Source: JAJXZJ01 sp050012855 (lineage in GTDB: Bacteria > Verrucomicrobiota > Verrucomicrobiia > Limisphaerales > J093). Taken from it: 64,000 nucleotides of DNA. The stretch lies in the NCBI GenBank assembly GCA_050012855.1, contig JBEKGJ010000004.1, forward strand, positions 62,001 through 126,000. The letters run 5' to 3'. Positions 34,119 through 42,158 of this stretch are shown here, piece by piece; the stretch's first letter is position 1, and each line of letters starts with the position of its first letter. The translations under genes and the position numbers were made by a program. Under the pieces are notes generated by a model. It made no database searches. It was not told the origin of the DNA and saw only the letters and a program-made list of their open reading frames with translations.

Positions 34119-35776
34119 GCGAGGCCGCGAAATCCCACGGAACCCTCACGTCGCTCGCGGACATCAAGGAATACCGCGGCGTGCTGAGCTGGGTGGCTTC
34201 GATTGACCACAAGCAGATCGGCATCATGTACATCCTCTCCGGCTTTTTCTTCCTGCTGGTCGGCGTGGCGGAGGCGATGATCATGCGCGTCCAACTGGCG
34301 CGGCCGGCGAACCATCTTATTTCGCCGGAGACCTACGACCAGCTTTTCACCATGCACGGCACGACCATGGTGTTCCTCATGGCCATGCCGCTGCTGTTCG
34401 GTTTCTCGGTGTACCTGGTGCCCCTGATGATCGGCGCGCGGGACATGGCGTTCCCGCGGCTGAACGCGTTCGGCTTCTGGATCTACTTCTTCGGCGCCCT
34501 GATGCTCTATTTCAGCTTCCTGGCGGGCGGCGCGCCGGCGGCAGGCTGGTTTAGCTATGCGCCGCTGACCGAGAGAGGTTATTCGTTCGACCACGGCATT
34601 GACTATTGGGCGCTAAGTCTGCTCGTGATGGGGGCGGGATCGGTGGCCACCGGCATCAACCTGATCGTCACGGTGCTGACGCTGCGCGCGCCGGGCATGA
34701 CGCTGCGCCGGGTGCCGCTGTTCGTGTGGATGGTGTTCATCAACGGCATCCTCGTGGTGCTGGCCATGCCGCCGCTTAACGCGGCGCTGGTGATGATCCT
34801 CACGGACCGCCTGCTGAACACGCATTTCTTCACGCCCGCCACCGGCGGCTCGGTGCTGATGTGGCAGAACTATTTCTGGATGTTCGGCCACCCGGAAGTG
34901 TACATCCTCGTCCTCCCCGCCTTTGGCGTCATCTCCGAGGTCATTCCGGTTTTCTCGCGCAAGGTGATGTACGGCTACGGGCTGATGGCCACCTCGACGG
35001 TGGCTATCGCGTTCCTGAGCTTCGGCGTGTGGATTCATCACATGTTCGCCACCGGCCTGGGCTTCGCGGTCCTCTACATTTTCGCCGCCAGCAGCATGCT
35101 GATTGCCGTGCCCACCGGCATCAAGGTGTTCAATTGGATCGCCACCATGTGGGGCGGCACGATCCGCTTCACGACGGCAATGCTGTTTGCGACGGCCTTC
35201 CTGATTCAGTTCACGATCGGCGGACTGAGCGGCATCACGTTCGCCGCCATTCCGCTGGACTGGCAGCTCACCGACAGTTATTTCGTGGTCGCCCACATCC
35301 ACTACGTCCTCCTCGGCGGCACGCTCTTCGCGATGGTGGCCGGCACGTATTACTGGTTTCCCAAGGTCACCGGCCGGCTGATGTCGGAGCGGCTCGGGAA
35401 ATGGAATTTCTGGCTGATGGTCATCGGCTTCAACGGCACGTTCGCAGTGCTGCACATTCTCGGTGTGCTCGGCATGCCGCGGCGCGTTTACACCTATCCC
35501 GACCGGCCGTATTTCGGCCTGATGCATTCGGTTTCGACGCACTTCGCCTACGTGCTCGTGCTCGGCCTGCTCGTGTTTGTCTTCAACATGATCTGGAGCC
35601 TGTTCAAGGGGAAGGTCGCGGGGCCCGACCCGTGGGACGCCTGGACCCTGGAATGGACGACCAGTTCGCCGCCGCCGCCGGAGAATTTCGAGCGCGTGCA
35701 AACGGTGCGCGGACGGCGCCCGCTGTGGGATTTGAAACACGGCGCGGAGGCGGGCGCCGGGAAGGAGGGCCAATGA
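34115..35776 (+). CDS. ctaD: Cytochrome c oxidase subunit I
   Basis: 553 residues, twelve or so helices. Reduces oxygen to water at the haem a3-CuB centre and pumps protons. Visible ligands: low-spin haem His in TMHGTTMVFL, CuB His and cross-linked Tyr in GHPEVYILVLP, the CuB His pair in WIHHMF, and the haem a3/a histidines in VAHIHYVLLGG. The Tyr in the HPEVY motif places it among A-type oxidases. Translation starts at ATG 34115, overlapping subunit II; the frame upstream of that is a shadow. It ends in the ATGA overlap with subunit III. Confidence 0.97.
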   Translation: MSEAAKSHGTLTSLADIKEYRGVLSWVASIDHKQIGIMYILSGFFFLLVGVAEAMIMRVQLARPANHLISPETYDQLFTMHGTTMVFLMAMPLLFGFSVYLVPLMIGARDMAFPRLNAFGFWIYFFGALMLYFSFLAGGAPAAGWFSYAPLTERGYSFDHGIDYWALSLLVMGAGSVATGINLIVTVLTLRAPGMTLRRVPLFVWMVFINGILVVLAMPPLNAALVMILTDRLLNTHFFTPATGGSVLMWQNYFWMFGHPEVYILVLPAFGVISEVIPVFSRKVMYGYGLMATSTVAIAFLSFGVWIHHMFATGLGFAVLYIFAASSMLIAVPTGIKVFNWIATMWGGTIRFTTAMLFATAFLIQFTIGGLSGITFAAIPLDWQLTDSYFVVAHIHYVLLGGTLFAMVAGTYYWFPKVTGRLMSERLGKWNFWLMVIGFNGTFAVLHILGVLGMPRRVYTYPDRPYFGLMHSVSTHFAYVLVLGLLVFVFNMIWSLFKGKVAGPDPWDAWTLEWTTSSPPPPENFERVQTVRGRRPLWDLKHGAEAGAGKEGQ

Positions 35777-36327
35777 TGGAGCGCAACAAAATGGGCATGC
35801 TCCTGTTCATCGTCTCGGAGGCGGTGTTCTTCATCCTGCTGATTTCGACTTACATCTTTTATCATCGCCAGGGCGGCGAGGGGCCGACGGCGGCCAATTC
35901 GCTGGATCTGCTCAAGACCAGCATCTTCACGGCGGCCCTGCTGGCCAGCAGCGTGACGATGCACTTTGCGGTGAGCAGCGCGAAAGCCCGGAAGCCACGG
36001 GGTGTCGGGCTCTGGCTCCTGGCCACCATCACGCTGGGCACGATCTTCCTGGTGGGCCAGGGGGCTGAATACCTGGGCTTGATCCGGGAGGATGTGACCA
36101 TCAGCCGGAACCTTTTTGGCACGACCTTCTTCACGCTGACCGGGTTTCACGGCCTCCATGTTTTCATCGGTTTGGTGATGCTCGTCATTCTGCTGGGCCT
36201 GGCGCTCGACCGCCGCGGGCACCCGCTCAAGGCGCCGGCGGTCGAGGTCATTTCGATTTACTGGCATTTCGTGGACGTGGTTTGGATCGCCGTGTTCAGC
36301 GTGATTTATCTCTGGGCGTTCGTATGA
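35773..36327 (+). CDS. ctaE: Cytochrome c oxidase subunit III
   Basis: 184 residues, the five-helix form of subunit III. Motifs are MGMLLFIVSEAVFFILLISTY, LTGFHGLHVFIGL and VEVISIYWHFVDVVWIAVF; the conserved glutamate (SEA) is in the first helix. It stabilises the proton-pumping core. A strong GAAGGAGGG sits just before the start. It overlaps subunit I and CtaG by 4 bp each. Confidence 0.95.
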   Translation: MMERNKMGMLLFIVSEAVFFILLISTYIFYHRQGGEGPTAANSLDLLKTSIFTAALLASSVTMHFAVSSAKARKPRGVGLWLLATITLGTIFLVGQGAEYLGLIREDVTISRNLFGTTFFTLTGFHGLHVFIGLVMLVILLGLALDRRGHPLKAPAVEVISIYWHFVDVVWIAVFSVIYLWAFV

Positions 36328-37130
36328 CCGGCTGGGAACTGCTCACCTCCACCTGGGAATGGCACCCGTCGGTGATTGTCGGGTGCGTGCTCCTGCTGGG
36401 CGCCTACCTGGCGGCGACGCGTTTTCGCCTCGAGGCGACGACGGCCTGGTTTGCCGGGGGTGTCGTGACGCTGTTTCTCGCGCTGGTGTCGCCGCTGGAC
36501 CCGCTGAGCGACGACTATCTTTTCAGCGCGCACATGATGCAGCACATCCTGCTCGACATGGTCGCGCCGCTCTGCTTTGTCTTGGGGATGCCGGCGGACC
36601 TGGTTCGTTCGGCGTTGCGCTGGCACCCGGCGGCGGTGGCGGAGCGAATCCTCGGCCATCCGGTGGTTGCCTGGTTCCTCGGCACGGCCACCCTGTGCAT
36701 CTGGCACGCGCCGGTGCTCTATAACGCCACGCTGGAAAACGATAACGTCCACATTTTCGAGCACCTGACGTTTCTCGTGACCGGCACGATCCTCTGGTGG
36801 CCGGCCTTCAATCGTGTGCCCGGGCTCCGATTGACGCCGATGATGTCGGTCCTTTACCTCACGCTGGCGGCGCTGGCCAACGGCGTCCTCGGCATCTTCT
36901 TCAGCTTTTCCTCCACGCCGTATTATGAGGCTTATCTCCATCCGAAGGACGAGCTCGGATTGCTGCCGCTGCTGCGCGGCAAGTGGGGGTTGGACCCGCT
37001 GAACGACCAGCAGCTCGGCGGCGGATTCATGTGGGTACTGGGCAGCATTATTTATCTTTGGGCCATCGTCGTGGTGGTGGTCCGGTGGTACCAACTGCCC
37101 GACACGGAGGGGAAACACATTGTGGCATGA
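36324..37130 (+). CDS. ctaG: Cytochrome c oxidase assembly protein, Caa3_CtaG type
   Basis: 268 residues with about seven membrane helices. The family is needed for caa3 oxidase assembly in Bacillus, probably for the copper centre. Typical motifs: FSAHMMQHILLDMVAPLCFVLG, CIWHAPVLYNATLEN, FEHLTFLVTGTILWWP and LGGGFMWVLGSIIYLWAI. The His and Met residues in SAHMMQH are candidate copper ligands. It overlaps subunit III and the next small gene by 4 bp each. Confidence 0.93.
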   Translation: MTGWELLTSTWEWHPSVIVGCVLLLGAYLAATRFRLEATTAWFAGGVVTLFLALVSPLDPLSDDYLFSAHMMQHILLDMVAPLCFVLGMPADLVRSALRWHPAAVAERILGHPVVAWFLGTATLCIWHAPVLYNATLENDNVHIFEHLTFLVTGTILWWPAFNRVPGLRLTPMMSVLYLTLAALANGVLGIFFSFSSTPYYEAYLHPKDELGLLPLLRGKWGLDPLNDQQLGGGFMWVLGSIIYLWAIVVVVVRWYQLPDTEGKHIVA

Positions 37131-37369
37131 GCAAACATTCTGAAAACGAGCACGGCGCCGCGGCGCCGGCCGGGGAACCGCAATGGCACGCGCCCCTGCC
37201 GGAGAAGCTGCCGGCGCCGACCGCGTGGCCGATGGTGCAGGCGTTCGGCGCGTGCCTGATCGCCTGGGGTGTGGTGACTTCGTGGATCATTTCCGCCGTG
37301 GGCCTCGTCATTTTTGCGGCGGGCACGGGCGGGTGGATTGCAAGGATGCGCGATGAACAGGGAGACTAA
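37127..37369 (+). CDS. Small membrane protein in oxidase operon
   Basis: 80 residues, no recognised family. A polar, Pro/Ala-rich N-terminus with MSKHSENEHGAAAP is followed by two hydrophobic stretches (WPMVQAFGACLIAWGVVTSWI and SAVGLVIFAAGTGGWIARM). It overlaps CtaG (4 bp, ATGA) and the Rieske gene (17 bp). Position and size suggest a small accessory subunit of the oxidase, comparable to CoxIV-like proteins of other caa3 operons. Confidence 0.75.
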   Translation: MSKHSENEHGAAAPAGEPQWHAPLPEKLPAPTAWPMVQAFGACLIAWGVVTSWIISAVGLVIFAAGTGGWIARMRDEQGD

Positions 37370-37877
37370 GACAACCGTGCCCCCGGCGGGTGGCCCGGAT
37401 TCACCGGAGCGCCGGCGGTTCTTGACCGGCCTCTGCCTCGGACTGAGCGCGCTCGCCTCGGCGGTCGTGAGCATCCCCGTGCTCGGCTTTGTGCTCGCCC
37501 CGCTGCTGCGAAAGGAGGAACGGGCCTGGCGGCGGGTCGGGTCGGTGGAGGCCTTCAAGGTCGGCGCGACGGTGGCCGTCACCTTCCCGAACGCGACTTC
37601 CGTGACGTGGGACGGCTCGGCGGGGCGGACGGCCGCGTGGTTGCGCCGGATGAAGGACCAGGAGTTCGTGGCCTTCGCCATCAGTTGCACTCACCTAGGC
37701 TGCCCGGTCCAATGGAAGGAAGATGCCAACCTTTTCATGTGCCCGTGCCACGGCGGCGTGTATTACAGCAACGGCGAGGTCGCCGGCGGTCCGCCGCCCC
37801 GGCCGCTGCCCCGTTACAACGTCCGCGTGCGCGACGGTCAGGTCGAGATCGAAACCGCGCCCATCCCGTTTGTTTGA
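37353..37877 (+). CDS. Rieske iron-sulphur protein of a bc-type complex
   Basis: 174 residues. Carries electrons from quinol to the cytochrome c part. The N-terminus has ERRRFLTGLCLGLSALAS, a Tat-like signal or anchor. The Rieske [2Fe-2S] ligands are in CTHLGC and CPCHGG, with disulphide cysteines present. The end PLPRYNVRVRDGQVEIE is typical. It overlaps the preceding gene by 17 bp and ends 10 bp before the cytochrome b gene. Confidence 0.95.
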   Translation: MNRETKTTVPPAGGPDSPERRRFLTGLCLGLSALASAVVSIPVLGFVLAPLLRKEERAWRRVGSVEAFKVGATVAVTFPNATSVTWDGSAGRTAAWLRRMKDQEFVAFAISCTHLGCPVQWKEDANLFMCPCHGGVYYSNGEVAGGPPPRPLPRYNVRVRDGQVEIETAPIPFV

Positions 37878-37887
37878 ACCCCGGTCT

Positions 37888-39285
37888 ATGAATTCGCTTC
37901 GGAAGCTGTGGGCTGAGATTGACGACCGCACCGGCATCAGCGGCCTGGTCAAGCCCATGCTGGACCACCTGGTGCCGCCGGACTCCAAATGGTGGTACGT
38001 CTTCGGCAGCGCGACGATGATCGCGTTCATGATCCAGGTCGTGACCGGTATTGCGCTCGCAACCGTGTATGCGCCGACGGCGGGTCATGCCTACGACAGC
38101 CTCAAGTACATCACCGAGGAGGTGCCGTTTGGCCGCCTCGTGCGCGGGATGCATTACTTTGGCGCCTCGTTCATGGTGATCTTCGTGGTGGTTCACATGG
38201 TGCGCGTGTTCATGATGGCGGCCTACAAATACCCGCGCGAAACCAACTGGCTCACCGGTGTGGTGCTGCTCGGGCTGACGGTCACGATGGGGTTCACCGG
38301 GCAGTTGCTGCGGTGGGACCAGAACGCCATCTGGTCCTCGGTGGTCGGCGCCTCACAAGCCGCCCGCACCCCGGTGATGGGCAAGTGGCTGGCGCATCTT
38401 ATCCTGTCGGGCGACACGGTGAGCAGCGCGACGCTCAGCCACATCTTCGCGATCCACGTCTTTGTACTTCCGGGGCTCGTGATGGCCTTTATCGGATTTC
38501 ATGTCTATCTGGTGATGCGCCACGGGATTTCCGAGCCGCCCAAGGCGGGCAATCCAGTGGACCCCCAGACCTACCGGCAGTCGTACCACGACATGCTGAA
38601 CAAGGTCGGCAAACCTTTCTGGCCCTATGCCGCGTGGCGCGACGTCGTGTTCGGCACGCTCGCGGTCATCGCCATCGTGGCGCTGGCATGGTGGATCGGT
38701 CCGCCCGCCCTCGACGCACCCGCCGATCCCACAATCGTCGAGGCGCGACCCGCGCCGGACTGGTATCTGCTCTGGTATTTTGCGGTGCTCGCCCTGGTGC
38801 CGCACCGGGCGGAGGATTACGTGATCCTGCTCGCGCCGGCGCTCATGGGACTGGCCCTGTTCTCCGTGCCGTTCTTGAACAACCGCGGTGAGCGGAGCTG
38901 GCGACGCCGGCCCTGGGCCGTCGTCACCATCGTGTTCGCAGGCACCTGTATCGGCGTGCTCTGGCTGGCCGGCGCGCGGGAAGACTGGACGCCCAACTTT
39001 GCCGTCAAGCCACTGCCGGCAACCGTCATCGGTCCCGACCGCGGGCCGGTCCACGCCGGTGGCATTGCGTTCAACGAAAAGGGCTGCATGTATTGCCACG
39101 CGGTTTCCGGCTACGGCGGGAAGCGCGGGCCGGATTTGACGAGCGTGGGCGCCCGGCTGTCGCGCGACCAGATTGTCATCCGCATCCTGAGCGGCGGCTA
39201 TGACATGCCGGCCTACGCGAACAACCTCACGACGGAGCAACTGGACAACCTCACCGCCTTCCTGCAGTCCCGGAAGGCGCGTTGA
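37888..39285 (+). CDS. Cytochrome b fused to a C-terminal cytochrome c domain
   Basis: 465 residues. Oxidises quinol at the Qo site. Haem-b histidines are in HYFGASFMVIFVVVH (13 residues between) and HVFVLPGLVMAFIGFH (14 between, as in b6-type proteins). The Qo motif reads PDWY rather than PEWY. Helices of the subunit-IV-like half continue to about residue 365. A monohaem c domain follows (CMYCH, and a likely Met ligand in YDMPAYANN). This single polypeptide therefore does the work of cytochrome b and c1. PDWY and the b6-type spacing suggest menaquinone use; that is inference. Confidence 0.94.
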   Translation: MNSLRKLWAEIDDRTGISGLVKPMLDHLVPPDSKWWYVFGSATMIAFMIQVVTGIALATVYAPTAGHAYDSLKYITEEVPFGRLVRGMHYFGASFMVIFVVVHMVRVFMMAAYKYPRETNWLTGVVLLGLTVTMGFTGQLLRWDQNAIWSSVVGASQAARTPVMGKWLAHLILSGDTVSSATLSHIFAIHVFVLPGLVMAFIGFHVYLVMRHGISEPPKAGNPVDPQTYRQSYHDMLNKVGKPFWPYAAWRDVVFGTLAVIAIVALAWWIGPPALDAPADPTIVEARPAPDWYLLWYFAVLALVPHRAEDYVILLAPALMGLALFSVPFLNNRGERSWRRRPWAVVTIVFAGTCIGVLWLAGAREDWTPNFAVKPLPATVIGPDRGPVHAGGIAFNEKGCMYCHAVSGYGGKRGPDLTSVGARLSRDQIVIRILSGGYDMPAYANNLTTEQLDNLTAFLQSRKAR

Positions 39286-39295
39286 TCGCCGCCAG

Positions 39296-39470
39296 TGTCC
39301 CAATCTTCTGGTGAGGCTCTGCCGAGCCGGCTCGCTCGCCCCACCAAGGACCCGGCTCGCGGGGACCTGTCTGCCGCGGCCTGTCTGCGCCTGTCTGCGG
39401 CCGCACAGGCAGATGCCGATCCGCACAGGCAGGCACGGGCAGGCGCCCCACCGACAAGTCAAATCAGGCC
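39296..39470. repeat. Heptad-family repeat with decamer motif
   Basis: GGCTCGCGGGGACCTGTCTG, GCCTGTCTGCGCCTGTCTGC, and GCACAGGCAGATGCCGATCC (the inverse of GGATCGGCATCTGCCTGTGC seen at 7420). This is the same module as at 7393 and 28914, in inverted order. No terminator is seen after the cytochrome gene. Confidence 0.65.
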
Positions 39471-39489
39471 ACCACCTGATCGGCCGGCA

Positions 39490-40287
39490 TCACAGCGTTC
39501 GGATATGAAGTCCACCGTCCACGTGGATCACCTCGCCGGTGCTGTAAGGCAGCAGGTCCTGCGCAATGGCGGCCACGGCCTTGCTGACATCCGCTGGCGT
39601 GCCCCAGCGGCGAAGGGGCGTCAGCCCGCCGGCAATGAGGGCGTCGTACTTCGCCTGCACCGCCGCCGTCATGTCGGTGGCGATGATGCCGGGGCGGATT
39701 TCATAGACGCCGATGCCATGCTCCGCCAGGCGCGCGGCGAACAGCGGCGTCAACATCGCCAGGGCGGCTTTCGACACGCAGTAATCTCCGCGGTTCACCG
39801 ACGCGGTGTCGGCGCTGATGGAGGAAATGGTGATGATTTTGCGCGGAGACAAGACCGGCAGGTCGGCCGCCCGGCCCTGTTCGATCATCCAGTTCGCCAC
39901 CCGTTGCGTGAGGAAAAACGGGCCTTTGGCGTTGACGGCCAGGAGCCGGTCGAAGCTGGCCTCGGTGGTGTCGAGCAAATCGTCGCGGGCGGCGGGCGCG
40001 ACGCCGGCGTTGTTCACGAGCAGATCGAGCCGGCCGAAGGCGGCGCGGGTGAAGTCAACGAGCCGCTGGCGGTCGGCGGCGACGCTGATGTCCGCCGGGC
40101 AGATCTCCGCCCGGATGGGCTTCGCGCAGGCGCGCGCGGCGGCCAGACAAGCCGCCGCAGTCGCGCGGGCAGCGGCTTCGTTGACGGCGTAATTGAGGAC
40201 GAGGTCCCAGCCGAGGTTCGCGAGTTCCCGGGCGATGCCGGCGCCGATGCCGCGCGAGCCGCCGGTGATGAGCGCAACCGGATTCAT
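39490..40287 (-). CDS. Short-chain dehydrogenase/reductase, FabG-like
   Basis: 265 residues. NAD(P)-binding TGGSRGIGAGIA at residues 8-19, NNAGVAP, the catalytic Ser in ISSISADTAS, and YCVSK as the YxxxK pair. The end PYSTGEVIHVDGGLHI is typical of FabG/ketoreductase members. The family label is often 3-oxoacyl-ACP reductase or 3-ketoacyl reductase, but the substrate is not set by the sequence. It is a single gene, 59 bp downstream of the ABC permease and on the same strand. Confidence 0.88.
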   Translation of the reverse strand: MNPVALITGGSRGIGAGIARELANLGWDLVLNYAVNEAAARATAAACLAAARACAKPIRAEICPADISVAADRQRLVDFTRAAFGRLDLLVNNAGVAPAARDDLLDTTEASFDRLLAVNAKGPFFLTQRVANWMIEQGRAADLPVLSPRKIITISSISADTASVNRGDYCVSKAALAMLTPLFAARLAEHGIGVYEIRPGIIATDMTAAVQAKYDALIAGGLTPLRRWGTPADVSKAVAAIAQDLLPYSTGEVIHVDGGLHIRTL

Positions 40288-40346
40288 GGGCTGAGGCTAC
40301 GCCGCCGGACGGCATTTGCAAAGACGACGAAATGCGGCCCGCCCCA

Positions 40347-41174
40347 TCAATCAATGGATTTCCTCACGGAAGCGATCACGCCCGACAAAATCAGCGCCAC
40401 CGCGAGGACACAGACGATCGCTGCGCCGGTCGGAAAATCGAATTGATAGGCGACCACCAGGCCAGCAACGCTCGCCAGGGTGGCCGTGATCCAGCCGATC
40501 ACCATCAACGCGGTTAGTTGGCGCGCCAGGAAATTCGCGCAGACGGCCGGTACAATGAGATACGAGAACACCAGCAGCACCCCGCCGATCTGCACGAAGC
40601 TCGTCACCACCAGACCGAACAGCGCATAGAACAGAAAGTCCCACCAGCGCACCGCCAGGCCTTCCGCCAGCGCGCGCTCCGGTTCGAATGAAATCATGAG
40701 GAATTTCTTGCGGAAGATGACATGCACGATGCCGATGGCCACGTAGATCCCGAAGGTGCGGAGCAGTTCCGCCGGCGTGACCAGGAGCACGTCCCCGATC
40801 AGTGTCCGGCGGAGTTCCTCGTTGCCCTCGGCGCTCCGGCTTAACAGCACAATGCCCAGGGCCGCGGCCACGACGTACACAATTCCAATCAGCGCTTCCT
40901 GGGGAACCCGGTGATGCGTGCGGGCGCGGGTGGCCGCAAAGATGGCTGCGCCCACGAGGGTGAACCCAAACGACCACAGATAAGTTTGCGGGTCGTGGCC
41001 CTCGTGGCCCAGGAGGAGCGAAACGCAGGTGCCGAGCGCCGCGACCTGCGCCAGCGCGAGGTCCACGAAAATGACCTCGCGGCGCACGATGTGCAGGCCG
41101 AGATAGACCAGCATCCCCGGCAACAACAGGCACGCCACCAGCGGCCACTTCATGACCATGAGGGCTTCGTTCAT
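40347..41174 (-). CDS. Metal (Zn/Mn-type) ABC transporter permease
   Basis: 275 residues with about eight or nine membrane helices, of the ZnuB/MntB/TroC family. FVDLALAQVAALGTCVSLLLG, HHRVPQEALIGIVYVVAAALG and FSYLIVPAVCANFLA are typical. It should move zinc or manganese through the inner membrane together with the binding protein at 41202. The ATP-binding subunit that must power it is not in this operon: the gap to the binding protein gene is only 27 bp, and an SDR gene follows. Metal specificity is uncertain. Confidence 0.9.
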   Translation of the reverse strand: MNEALMVMKWPLVACLLLPGMLVYLGLHIVRREVIFVDLALAQVAALGTCVSLLLGHEGHDPQTYLWSFGFTLVGAAIFAATRARTHHRVPQEALIGIVYVVAAALGIVLLSRSAEGNEELRRTLIGDVLLVTPAELLRTFGIYVAIGIVHVIFRKKFLMISFEPERALAEGLAVRWWDFLFYALFGLVVTSFVQIGGVLLVFSYLIVPAVCANFLARQLTALMVIGWITATLASVAGLVVAYQFDFPTGAAIVCVLAVALILSGVIASVRKSID

Positions 41175-41201
41175 AAGAGATGCGTCGCGGATGCAGCCCG
41201 C

Positions 41202-42119
41202 CTATTTCCCTTCCGCGAGGGCCTGCGCCAGCGAATTCACCAGGCGGTCGAGGAGCGGAATGTAACCGCCCTCGGTGCCTTTCAAGCCGCCCGGAAACTG
41301 GGTGACGTCCACCACCGTGGCACCCGTATTGCGGGCCACGGTCTCGGCCGTCCGCCGGTTGAGGTACGGATCCACGATGATCACCCGCACGTTCTCCGCC
41401 TTCATGGTGGCGATTACGCCGGCCAGGTGCGCCGGCGTGGGTGGGATGCCGGGTTTCGGTTCGAGGAACAGGTCAATCCGCAGGCCAAACCGGTTGCCGA
41501 AGTAGGGCCACGAATCGTGATAGGCCACCACCCGTCGGCCCTTGAACGGCGCGAGGGTTTTTTGCCATTCCCCAAGCTTCGCATCGATCGTGTCGGTGAA
41601 CTGCTTCAGATTCGCGGCAAAATACCCGGCTGACTTGGGATCGCTTTTGCTCAGAGCCTCGGCGATGTTCTGCGCGACGGTCTTCGCATTCACCGGGTCC
41701 ACGACATAGTGCGGATTGCCGGCGGCGTGAATATCGCCCTTGGACCGGTCAAGCGTCGAGGGCACATCCAGCAACTGGACGCCGTTGGCGCAGACCACGC
41801 GCCCCGGGGCGCCCGCCGCGAGTTTGGCGTTGCGCGCCTGATCCAGCAGCGCCGGGAGCCAGCCGATCTCCAGTTCCGCGCCGCCTTCGACGAGCACATC
41901 CGCGCGGTTCAGTTTGACGATGAAACTGGGCTTGGCGTCCACGAAGTGCGGGTCCTCCGTCGGCTTGGCCAGCGTGGCCAGTTCAATGTGATCGCCGCCG
42001 ATTTCCCGGGCGATGGCGCCCAGGTCGGGGGTGGTGGCCACGACGTTGAGTTTGGCCTGCGCGGTGACCGCCAGCGTGGCCATGGTGAAAAGCTGCACGG
42101 CAAATGTCCTCATAATCAT
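41202..42119 (-). CDS. Metal ABC transporter substrate-binding protein, ZnuA-like
   Basis: 305 residues with a signal peptide (MIMRTFAVQLFTMATLAVTAQA). Family A-1 (ZnuA/PsaA). Metal ligands fit His in EDPHFVDAKPS, His in NPHYVVDP, His in VVAYHDSWPYFGNR and Asp in VDPYLNR. The acidic/His-rich loop of ZnuA is short here (DRSKGDIHAAGN). Periplasmic. It follows the outer-membrane protein gene after 39 bp and precedes the permease. Confidence 0.92.
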   Translation of the reverse strand: MIMRTFAVQLFTMATLAVTAQAKLNVVATTPDLGAIAREIGGDHIELATLAKPTEDPHFVDAKPSFIVKLNRADVLVEGGAELEIGWLPALLDQARNAKLAAGAPGRVVCANGVQLLDVPSTLDRSKGDIHAAGNPHYVVDPVNAKTVAQNIAEALSKSDPKSAGYFAANLKQFTDTIDAKLGEWQKTLAPFKGRRVVAYHDSWPYFGNRFGLRIDLFLEPKPGIPPTPAHLAGVIATMKAENVRVIIVDPYLNRRTAETVARNTGATVVDVTQFPGGLKGTEGGYIPLLDRLVNSLAQALAEGK

Positions 42120-42158
42120 AAATCCTTTTCGCTGTTTCCCGGGTGGTGACGTCCGTAA

